In this document: piece by piece, positions 57,293 through 64,000 of the stretch
How the letters are laid out: the number at the start of each line of letters is the position of its first letter
Numbering within the stretch: the first letter of the stretch is position 1
The notes under the pieces: generated by a model
Told to the model about the DNA's origin: nothing
Database searches by the model: none
The model's input: the letters and a program-made list of their open reading frames with translations, nothing else
Made by a program: the position numbers and the translations under genes
Assembly (NCBI RefSeq): GCF_009827655.1
Contig: NZ_WTYV01000002.1
Coordinates: 62,657-126,656 of the forward strand
Length of the DNA stretch: 64,000 bases
Reading direction: 5' to 3'
Source: Alteraurantiacibacter buctensis
GTDB taxonomy: Bacteria > Pseudomonadota > Alphaproteobacteria > Sphingomonadales > Sphingomonadaceae

Positions 57293-57808
57293 ATGACCGG
57301 CGATCTTGCCGCTCTGGAACGCGAACTGCTCGATCTGGGCGCACGCAGTCGGGCCTTGCTGGAAGCGGCCGCAACGCGCAACCTGGCCCTGGCGGCGGCG
57401 GAAAGCTGCACCGGCGGGCTGATTGCGGCAACGCTGACCGGCATCGAGGGGGTCAGCTCGTGTTTCCGGGGCGGCTTCGTCACCTATTGCAACGAGGCGA
57501 AGACGGCGATGCTGGGCATTCCCGCAGCCGATATCGAACGCTTCGGCGTGGTCAGCCCGCAAATCGCGGTGGCCATGGCCCGCCAGGCCCGTATCCTTGC
57601 GGGAGCCGACCTGGCAGTGGGTGTGACCGGCTTCACCGGAGATGCAGGCGAGGATAACGAGAACGGCCTGGTGCACATTGCCGTGGCCCATGGCGACGGC
57701 GATCTGGCCCGCGAATTGCATTTTGGCGATGTCGAAAGAAACGAAGGCCGCGCCCACGGCGCAGCCGCCGCGCTAGATCTGCTGCGCGAGGCAGTTGCGC
57801 GTTTCTGA
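57293..57808 (+). CDS. CinA C-terminal-domain protein, nicotinamide-nucleotide amidase
   Basis: A 171-residue stand-alone CinA C-terminal (PncC-type) domain. Motifs: AAAESCTGGLIAATLTGIEGVSS (about 31-53), GGFVTYCNEAK, and GVTGFTGD (about 110). Such proteins deamidate nicotinamide mononucleotide in NAD recycling. Usual length is about 160-170, so it is complete. ATG 57293 gives the family start. It is not obviously linked to its neighbours. Confidence 0.87.
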   Translation: MTGDLAALERELLDLGARSRALLEAAATRNLALAAAESCTGGLIAATLTGIEGVSSCFRGGFVTYCNEAKTAMLGIPAADIERFGVVSPQIAVAMARQARILAGADLAVGVTGFTGDAGEDNENGLVHIAVAHGDGDLARELHFGDVERNEGRAHGAAAALDLLREAVARF

Positions 57809-57927
57809 GCAACCCCTGCTTCCGTTCGTCCCGTTTCGCCAACCATGCTGCACCTGCGCAGGAACCGTGCCGTGACCTGCGGCGTTGGGGTTTGTGAAGC
57901 AGGCTCCAGCTCTCAGGGAATCCGCAC

Positions 57928-60288
57928 GTGAATTATCGCTCAGACCTGATCCTGTACGCAGACAACACCGATTTCGAATTCTCAGCCTTTCCGGGCCTTG
58001 CGGCCGACCTGGGCAATTCCCCGCGGGTCGCGCTGATCGGCACCTATCTGCCGCGTCGCTGCGGAATTGCGACCTTCACCGATGAGGTGGCTCGCAGCCT
58101 TGGTGCGCTGCCTTCACCGCCGCAGGTGGACATTTACGCCCTGACCGAGCCGGATTGCGCGCTGGAGTATGGGGCGATAGCCGGTCGCGTATCTCCGCAT
58201 GACCGGGCCGCCGTGCGGAACTTGGCGGACCAGATCAACGCCAGCGGGGCGGATGCTGTCTGGATCCAGCACGAATTCGGCATCTTCGGCGGCCCCGATG
58301 GCGAAACGGTGGTCGATCTGGCCCAGGCTCTGGCTGCGCCGCTGCTCGTCACCTTCCACACGGTGCTACGCCAGCCGTCGGACAATCAGCGGCGCATCGT
58401 CAGGCAGCTCCTCGCCCGGGCCAGCCGGGTGATGGTGATGACGCGTTCGGGCCGCGAACTGCTGATTGCCGAATACGGCGCACGCCCGCAACAGGTGGTG
58501 GTGATCCCGCATGGCGCGCCGGACCGTCCTTTCATTCCCAGTCCCGCCAGCTTCGCTGACGGTAGCGCGGCCCCGCAATTGATGACCTTTGGGCTAATCG
58601 GCCCCGGCAAAGGGCTGGAAACCGCGATTGCCGCGCTGCCGGCAATCCGCGCCCGGTATCCCGATGTGCGCTACCGCATTGTCGGCATGACCCATCCCAC
58701 CCTGCTCGCCCGCGAGGGCGAGACCTATCGCGAAAGCCTGATAGCCCAGGCGCGCGAGCTGGGAGTGGAAGATAACATCAATTGGGATAACCGCTTTCTG
58801 GAAACCGATGACCTGCTGGACCAGTTGCAGCAGTGTGACGTGTACCTGACGCCCTATCCCAACTTGCAGCAGTCCACGTCGGGCACATTGAGTTTTGCCG
58901 TGGCCCTGGGCAAGGCGGTAGTATCCACGCCTTACGAGCATGCGCGCGAGTTGCTGGGTGATGGCGCCGGCGTACTGGTGCCGCCGGGCGATGCCGCGGC
59001 GATGGCCAATGGCGTGCTGGCCCTCCTCGATGATCCCGAGTTCCGCCAGGGCGTGCGTCAGCTTGCCTACCAGCGCGGGCGCGAGACGCTGTGGTCGGTG
59101 TTTGGCCGCCGCTCGCTGGCGATGGTCAAAGAGGCCGTCTCACCCGCGCCATACCTGCCTGCCCGCCTGGAAGCCCCTGGCTCCCGCGCGCTGTGGACCT
59201 TGTGCGATGGTACGGGCATGTTGCAGCACGGTGTGCTGTCGGTTCCCGACCGCACCCACGGCTATTGCATCGATGACAATGCCCGCGCGCTGATTGCCAT
59301 GCACGATGGAAAGCACCTGCCGATGGCCGAGCGCCGCCGGTGGAGCGTTACTTTTGCCAGTTTCATCCAGCACGCCTGGAACGATGGCGAGCAGGCTTTC
59401 CGCAACTTCATGTCCTATGACCGCAGCTGGTGCGAGGAGCGCGGGTCTGAGGACAGCTATGGCCGGACGCTATGGGCGCTTGGTGCCACGGCGGAACGGG
59501 CGCTGGACGATGACCTGCGGCTGTGGGGCCGCATGTGGTTCGATCGCGCTCTGCGCGGTTTTGCCGCCATCGATTCGCCGCGCGCGCTGGCGCTGGCGGC
59601 GCAGGGTGCGGCGAGCATTTTGCGGACCGATCCCCAGCATCGCGGCGCGCAGGGCCTGTTGGAGCGAACCGGCGACATGCTCACCAGCCTGCTTGCCGAA
59701 TACCGGCGGCCTAGCTGGCCGTGGTTTGAGGCGGTGCTGGCCTATGACAACCCGCGCCTGCCGCTGGCGATGATCCTGGCTGGCGAATGCCTCGAACGGT
59801 CGGAGTGGACGCGGGCGGGCCTGGATACGCTTGGCTGGATCAGCCAGCGCCAGACTGGCGCCCAGGGGCAGTTCCGCCCGGTCGGCTCGGAAGGATTCGG
59901 TCAGCCGGGTGTGCAGCTTCCGTTCGACCAGCAGCCGCTGGAAGCCCAGGCGATGATCGAGGCGGCGGGTGCTGCCTGGAAGGTTACTCGCGATTGCGCC
60001 TGGCGCACCGTGGCTAACCGGGCCTGGCAGTGGTTCTTCGGCGTGAACGATCGCGGGGTGATGATCGCTGACCTGGCCAGCGGGCGCTGCCGCGATGGCG
60101 TGACCCCGCGCGGGGCAAATCTCAACTGCGGGGCGGAATCGGTGCTGGCCCTTCATGCGTCGTACAGCGCCATGGCCGCATTCGCCGGCAGCATTACGGA
60201 TGGGGTCCGTGGACATAACCCGGGAGGACTTGATGACAGTGCAGCAAGCGGAATTGTCCACGGCGGAACAGGGCTTGCGGCTGCTTGA
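57928..60288 (+). CDS. GT4-type glycosyltransferase with C-terminal alpha-toroid domain
   Basis: A 786-residue cytoplasmic protein. The first half (about 30-400) is a GT-B glycosyltransferase: LPRRCGIATFTDEVARSL, IQHEFGIFGG, VIPHGAPD and KAVVSTPYEHARELLGDGAG (nucleotide-sugar site). The second half (about 420-770) is helix-rich with repeated W/H/R motifs (CIDDNARALI, FRNFMSYDRSWCEE, EAVLAYDNPRLPLAM), like a glycoside-processing toroid. GTG 57928 is the start. It overlaps the GH130 gene by 56 bases. Together they probably build or recycle a mannose- or glucose-type glycan (inference). Confidence 0.82.
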   Translation: MNYRSDLILYADNTDFEFSAFPGLAADLGNSPRVALIGTYLPRRCGIATFTDEVARSLGALPSPPQVDIYALTEPDCALEYGAIAGRVSPHDRAAVRNLADQINASGADAVWIQHEFGIFGGPDGETVVDLAQALAAPLLVTFHTVLRQPSDNQRRIVRQLLARASRVMVMTRSGRELLIAEYGARPQQVVVIPHGAPDRPFIPSPASFADGSAAPQLMTFGLIGPGKGLETAIAALPAIRARYPDVRYRIVGMTHPTLLAREGETYRESLIAQARELGVEDNINWDNRFLETDDLLDQLQQCDVYLTPYPNLQQSTSGTLSFAVALGKAVVSTPYEHARELLGDGAGVLVPPGDAAAMANGVLALLDDPEFRQGVRQLAYQRGRETLWSVFGRRSLAMVKEAVSPAPYLPARLEAPGSRALWTLCDGTGMLQHGVLSVPDRTHGYCIDDNARALIAMHDGKHLPMAERRRWSVTFASFIQHAWNDGEQAFRNFMSYDRSWCEERGSEDSYGRTLWALGATAERALDDDLRLWGRMWFDRALRGFAAIDSPRALALAAQGAASILRTDPQHRGAQGLLERTGDMLTSLLAEYRRPSWPWFEAVLAYDNPRLPLAMILAGECLERSEWTRAGLDTLGWISQRQTGAQGQFRPVGSEGFGQPGVQLPFDQQPLEAQAMIEAAGAAWKVTRDCAWRTVANRAWQWFFGVNDRGVMIADLASGRCRDGVTPRGANLNCGAESVLALHASYSAMAAFAGSITDGVRGHNPGGLDDSAASGIVHGGTGLAAA

Positions 60289-61549
60289 TCTCCGGCTTCA
60301 CGCCGATCCGTCAAAGGTAGTCCTGCGGCCGTTCCACCTTGGGTGGACATCCACCAATGCGCCTCACGAACGCTCGCACCGGCTGGTGGAGGCAATCATT
60401 GCCCTGCCCGAGAAGGGTGCGGCTTCCGAGTATCGCCGCGTGCTGCACGACTTCAAGGACCGGCACTGGCTGCTGGAAACGATGTTCGACCGCCGCTTTG
60501 CCGAAGTGGAGGAGATGCTGGATCTGGACGGGCAGAGCCTGTCGCGCTCGCGCCGACGGCTGATCGGGGCCTATTTCTGCCACGAATACACCTATGCCGC
60601 AGCCGCGATCATGAACCCCAGCATCGTGCCGCATCCCCACCAGAAGGACATTCCCAAGGGCGGCTGCCGCTTTGTCTTGAGCCTGCGCACGGTTGGCGAG
60701 GGGCACATCAGCACGATCGACTTTCGCGAGGGGATTGCTTTCGACGACGGGCGGCTGGAGCTGCTCCCCGACCCGCCGCTGACCATTGCGGCGGAAGTTC
60801 ACGGCAACGTCGGCAATGGCGAGGAAGGCGTGATCGTGCGTCGCCACCCGCACGTTGGCCTGGCCAGCACGGTGATTTTCCCCGTGACAGAAGCCCAGCG
60901 CGGCGGCCTTGAAGACCTGCGGCTGACGCGACTGGAGGAGGAGGACGGGACCGAGGAATACGTCGGCACCTACACCGCCTACTCTGGCAGCTCGATCCGT
61001 TCCGAACTGTTGCGCACGCGCGATTTTCGCAAGTTCCGCATGCAGCCGGTGATCGGCAGCGCCGGACGCAACAAGGGCATGGCCCTGTTCCCCCGCCGCA
61101 TTGGCGGCGAATACGTGATGGTGGGCCGGCAGGACGGCAAGAACCTCTACCTGATGTATTCGCGCGACCTTTGCCAGTGGCACGGCGATGGCGAACTGCT
61201 GATGGAGCCGAAGTATCCGTGGGAGCTGATCCAGATCGGCAACTGCGGCTCCCCCATCGAGACCGAGCACGGCTGGCTGATGCTGACCCACGGTGTGGGA
61301 GCTATGCGCAAGTACGCGCTGGGCTGTGTCTTGCTGGACAAGGACAATCCGGCGAAGATCATCGGCCGCACGTCCGAACCGATCCTGACCGCCGAGCATT
61401 CGGACCGGTCGGGCTATGTGCCGAACGTCGTCTATACCTGCGGCATGATGCGCGTGGGCGACCAGTTGCACATTCCCTATGGCATTTCCGACAGTTCGGT
61501 AGGTTTCGCCACGGCCAGCCTGACCGACCTTATCGCCACGATGGAATGA
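60233..61549 (+). CDS. GH130-family glycoside phosphorylase
   Basis: A 438-residue five-bladed beta-propeller-type protein of the GH130 (DUF377) family. The catalytic region GGLEDLRLTRLEE carries the family E-D-x-R triad at E227, D228 and R230 (Leu in place of the usual Pro). Other family stretches: NKGMALFPRRI, GNCGSPIETEHGWLMLTHGVG. GH130 enzymes phosphorolyse beta-mannosides. ATG 60233 has RBS GGGAGGA and lies inside the 3' end of the glycosyltransferase gene, so the two are co-expressed. The N-terminal 100 residues are not assigned. Confidence 0.85.
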   Translation: MTVQQAELSTAEQGLRLLDLRLHADPSKVVLRPFHLGWTSTNAPHERSHRLVEAIIALPEKGAASEYRRVLHDFKDRHWLLETMFDRRFAEVEEMLDLDGQSLSRSRRRLIGAYFCHEYTYAAAAIMNPSIVPHPHQKDIPKGGCRFVLSLRTVGEGHISTIDFREGIAFDDGRLELLPDPPLTIAAEVHGNVGNGEEGVIVRRHPHVGLASTVIFPVTEAQRGGLEDLRLTRLEEEDGTEEYVGTYTAYSGSSIRSELLRTRDFRKFRMQPVIGSAGRNKGMALFPRRIGGEYVMVGRQDGKNLYLMYSRDLCQWHGDGELLMEPKYPWELIQIGNCGSPIETEHGWLMLTHGVGAMRKYALGCVLLDKDNPAKIIGRTSEPILTAEHSDRSGYVPNVVYTCGMMRVGDQLHIPYGISDSSVGFATASLTDLIATME

Positions 61550-61609
61550 CCGGTTGACCGCAGGCCCGGCGCCGCCCAATCGTTTGCCAAACGAGCGATA
61601 GGGAGCGGG

Positions 61610-62899
61610 ATGGGACAGGATACGGACGGCGACCTGCCGCAGCGGGTTTGGGGCAAGCTGGTGCTGTGGCTGGTGGTGCCGATTGCGGTGATCACCTTCG
61701 TCAACTCGATCGACCGGGTGAACGTATCCTATGCCGGGGCGGCGATGTCGGCCGATCTGGGCCTGACCCCGCAGCAGTTCGGGCAGGGGGTCAGCATGTT
61801 CTTCCTGGCGTACCTGCTGTTCCAGTATCCGCACGTGAAGCTGCTGAAGGTGCTGGGCATCCGCGTATGGTTGCCCGCGTCGATGGCGGTGTGGGCGCTG
61901 TCCGGCTTCTGGATGGCCCATGTGCAAAGCGCTGCCGAGTTCTATGCTGCGCGTTTCCTGCTGGGCATGGCCGAGGCGGGCTTTGCGCCGGGCATGACCT
62001 GGCTGCTGACCCGCTGGGCTCCGCCGCAGTTGCGCGCGAGGGCGCTGTCGGGCGCGCTGGTGGCGGTGCCGCTGTCGATGGTGCTGGGCGGCCCGCTGTG
62101 CGGCTGGCTGCTGGGCATTCCCAACACGCTGGGGATGGAAGCCTGGCGCTACATGTTCCTGGTGATCGCCGTACCCAACGTGGTGCTGGCGGTGGTGGCG
62201 GCCTTCTATTTTGTCGATACTCCGGACAAGGCCCGCTGGCTGGCCCCGGACGAACGGGCGTGGCTGGCGGAGCAGTCGCGCGTGCCGGTTGGGGATGAGC
62301 GGCCCGCCGCCACCTTCCGCCAGATCGCTTCCGATCCATGGCTGTGGCGCTGCTGCCTGGGCTGGCTGCTGGTGATGACGGGCTCCTATGCCCTGGCCTT
62401 CTGGCTGCCGCAGGTGGTCCGTCAGCTCGATATCGGCGGCAGCGAATTCATGATCGGCACCTTGAGCGCCGTGCCCATGCTGGGGCTGGCGCTGGGGCTG
62501 GTGCTGAACGGCCGCCATTCCGACTGCAGTGGCGAACGCCTGCTGCATACCGGCGTCCCGGCTGCGCTGGCGGGTGTGGCCATGATGGCCGCCGCGCTGC
62601 TGCCGCCGGGTTGGGCCGTGCTGGGCCTGCTGACGCTGGCCGGCTTCTTCATCGGGGCAACGCAGGGCGTGTTCTGGTCGATCCCCAGTGCCATGCGCGT
62701 GGGCGGGCCCACGGTGCCGGTGGGGGCGATTGCCTTGATCAGCATGTTCGGCACGGCCGGCGGCATCGTCGGCCCGTTCCTGACCGGTGCGCTGGCCAAC
62801 GATGGCGGCGGCTTTTCGCTCGCCATTGCCCTGCTGGCGGGCCTGCTGCTGCTGGCCTTCCCGGTGATCGCGCTGGGGGCGAAGCGCCGGGCGGCCTAG
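61610..62899 (+). CDS. MFS transporter, anion:cation symporter (ACS) type
   Basis: A 429-residue major facilitator with 12 hydrophobic segments. VNSIDRVNVSYA in helix 1, SMFFLAYLLFQYPHVKLL in helix 2 and the ARFLLGMAEAGFAPGMTWLLTRW segment fit the ACS family, which imports organic anions such as sugar acids and aromatic acids. ATG 61610 follows RBS GGGAGCGGG. Its stop shares the CTAG palindrome with the convergent GMC gene. It may supply substrate to that oxidase, but no stronger link is visible. Confidence 0.88.
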   Translation: MGQDTDGDLPQRVWGKLVLWLVVPIAVITFVNSIDRVNVSYAGAAMSADLGLTPQQFGQGVSMFFLAYLLFQYPHVKLLKVLGIRVWLPASMAVWALSGFWMAHVQSAAEFYAARFLLGMAEAGFAPGMTWLLTRWAPPQLRARALSGALVAVPLSMVLGGPLCGWLLGIPNTLGMEAWRYMFLVIAVPNVVLAVVAAFYFVDTPDKARWLAPDERAWLAEQSRVPVGDERPAATFRQIASDPWLWRCCLGWLLVMTGSYALAFWLPQVVRQLDIGGSEFMIGTLSAVPMLGLALGLVLNGRHSDCSGERLLHTGVPAALAGVAMMAAALLPPGWAVLGLLTLAGFFIGATQGVFWSIPSAMRVGGPTVPVGAIALISMFGTAGGIVGPFLTGALANDGGGFSLAIALLAGLLLLAFPVIALGAKRRAA

Positions 62900-64000
62900 G
62901 CGCGGATCAGCTCTGCCGCCTTCTCCGCGATTACCACGGTGGGTGCATGGGTGTTGCCACGGATCAGCGCCGGCATGATCGAGGCATCGGCCACGCGCAG
63001 GCCCGCGACGCCGTGAACGCGCAGTTCGCTATCCACCACCTTGCCCATGGCGCAGGTGCCTGCCGGGTGACCCGCACTTATCAGGCTGGCGCGCAGCCAG
63101 GCATCTATCGCCGCATCGTCCTCGGCATCCGGCCCCGGGGCCAGCTCGAAGGCCGCCACCTTCTGCGCGGCCTGCGTGGCCAGGAAACGGCGGATGAAAC
63201 GGAAGCCCGCGCGCAGCCGCTCACGGTCGCCCTCGGCGATCATGAAGTTGAACTGCACCCGCGCCAGGTCGCGCGGATCGGCGCTGGCCAGCGTTACCGT
63301 GCCCCGGCTTTCCGGGTTGAGCAGGATGGCCCCGCAGCTCAGCATGTCGGTCGGCCGCGGCCGCCATCCGGGGAACCAGGGCCTGGCATCGTAGCCGCTG
63401 TGGACGATCTGAAACTGGATATCGGGCCGGTCCTGCCCATCACCGGAGCGGACGAAGCCCTGCACCGACATCGGGCTCTGGCTGAGCTGGCCCTTGCCGG
63501 CCAGTTCCCACCGCAGGTAGTTGAGGACAAGCTGGTCCAGCCTGATCTGGCGGTTGAAATCCACCGCTACCGCCGCCTTCCAGATAGCCATGGCAATCGG
63601 GTGGTCCTGCAGGTTGCGGCCCACATCGGGCAGGTCCGCCGCCACGGCAATGCCCTGCGCCTGCAGGTCCGCCGCCGGGCCGATGCCGCTGAGCATCAGC
63701 AGTTGCGGACTGCCGAAGGCCCCGGCGGAGAGGATCACCTCGCGCCGCGCGCCGATCCGCAGCACTTCGCCGCCGCGTTCCACCTCCACGCCGGTGGCGC
63801 GGCCATCGGCCAGCAAGACCCGGCGCACGAGGCAACCGGACAGTACCGACAGGTTGCGCCGCCCCGCCACGGGATCGATGAAGGCGCGCACCGTGCTGGC
63901 GCGGCGGCCCTGGCGGATCGTGCAGTCGGGCATCCCGAAGCCTTCGGGCCGGGGCACGTTGAAATCCGGGCATTCGGGCAGGCCCAGTTCGCGCGCGGCG
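62896..64000 (-). CDS. GMC oxidoreductase, choline-dehydrogenase-like (5' end outside window)
   Basis: The C-terminal 368 residues of a GMC oxidoreductase; the frame stays open to the right edge, so the FAD-binding N-terminus is missing. Visible family motifs: ILSAGAFGSPQLLMLSGIGP, DVGRNLQDHP, SAGHPAGTCAMGK and LRVADASIMPALIRGNTHAPTVVIAEKAA. These match alcohol/choline dehydrogenases of the BetA group. Unlike the GMC protein at 28236 it lacks the Cys cluster and is probably cytoplasmic or membrane-associated. It converges on the MFS gene. Confidence 0.88.
   Translation of the reverse strand, partial: AARELGLPECPDFNVPRPEGFGMPDCTIRQGRRASTVRAFIDPVAGRRNLSVLSGCLVRRVLLADGRATGVEVERGGEVLRIGARREVILSAGAFGSPQLLMLSGIGPAADLQAQGIAVAADLPDVGRNLQDHPIAMAIWKAAVAVDFNRQIRLDQLVLNYLRWELAGKGQLSQSPMSVQGFVRSGDGQDRPDIQFQIVHSGYDARPWFPGWRPRPTDMLSCGAILLNPESRGTVTLASADPRDLARVQFNFMIAEGDRERLRAGFRFIRRFLATQAAQKVAAFELAPGPDAEDDAAIDAWLRASLISAGHPAGTCAMGKVVDSELRVHGVAGLRVADASIMPALIRGNTHAPTVVIAEKAAELIRA

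Noticed and set aside
60311-62548. 745-codon minus-strand frame opposite GH130 and MFS genes
   Set aside because: Gln/His/Arg-rich antisense reading; both plus-strand genes have clear family motifs.

Overview
The window is GC-rich, densely coded DNA with features typical of a Sphingomonadales alphaproteobacterium (Novosphingobium/Sphingobium-like). It has four TonB-dependent receptor or siderophore-associated loci, an UrcA-family protein, many Tat-exported oxidoreductases, DUF3237 and SnoaL-like catabolic proteins, and ATGA-type gene overlaps. I see no rRNA, tRNA, insertion sequence, prophage or CRISPR array. It reads as a chromosomal or megaplasmid catabolic region.

Layout: (A) 1-1622, a small membrane protein and a PepSY-type membrane reductase. 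(B) 1781-4952, copper defence: copA-copB divergent from a CsoR repressor, with a clear CsoR operator between them. (C) 5094-6994, two xylose-isomerase-like TIM-barrel proteins. (D) 7108-17844, a TonB receptor with a DUF3237 protein, divergent from an IclR regulator that leads a run of SnoaL-like proteins, an MFS transporter, a carboxylesterase, a second DUF3237 protein and a serine hydrolase. (E) 17970-22069, a tightly coupled five-gene ring-cleavage operon: Rieske oxygenase, NTF2-like protein, LigB/MhpB-type extradiol dioxygenase, alpha/beta hydrolase, FAH-family hydrolase. (F) 22309-29879, two tandem G8/CEMIP-like beta-helix proteins, then a Tat-exported small subunit and a GMC dehydrogenase.

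(G) 29955-40387, a periplasmic oxidation locus: two flavin amine oxidase-cytochrome c cassettes in inverted orientation, two TonB receptors and two RidA-family proteins that both carry signal peptides. An 18-bp GGCGTAT-type palindrome recurs in three promoters (27537, 30157, 39779) and ties blocks F and G into one likely regulon. (H) 40388-44018, an unusual structured intergenic region, urcA, and a hybrid histidine kinase with a LuxR-type response regulator. (I) 44482-55808, a nine-gene operon: arylsulfatase, NTF2-like protein, two DUF3604 lipoproteins, parvulin, HupE-like protein, formylglycine-generating enzyme, a D-amino-acid-oxidase relative whose sequence order looks circularly permuted, and cytochrome c. 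A LysR regulator is divergent from it. (J) 56845-61549, an ArsR regulator, a CinA-family amidase, and a glycosyltransferase overlapping a GH130 phosphorylase. (K) 61610-64000, an MFS transporter and a GMC oxidoreductase cut by the window end.

Together the genes suggest uptake of organic substrates through TonB receptors, periplasmic oxidation by Tat-exported flavoenzymes passing electrons to c-type cytochromes, removal of sulfate and ester groups, and cytoplasmic aromatic ring cleavage. Actual substrates cannot be read from the sequence. Many families occur as pairs of paralogues, so the region has grown by local duplication.
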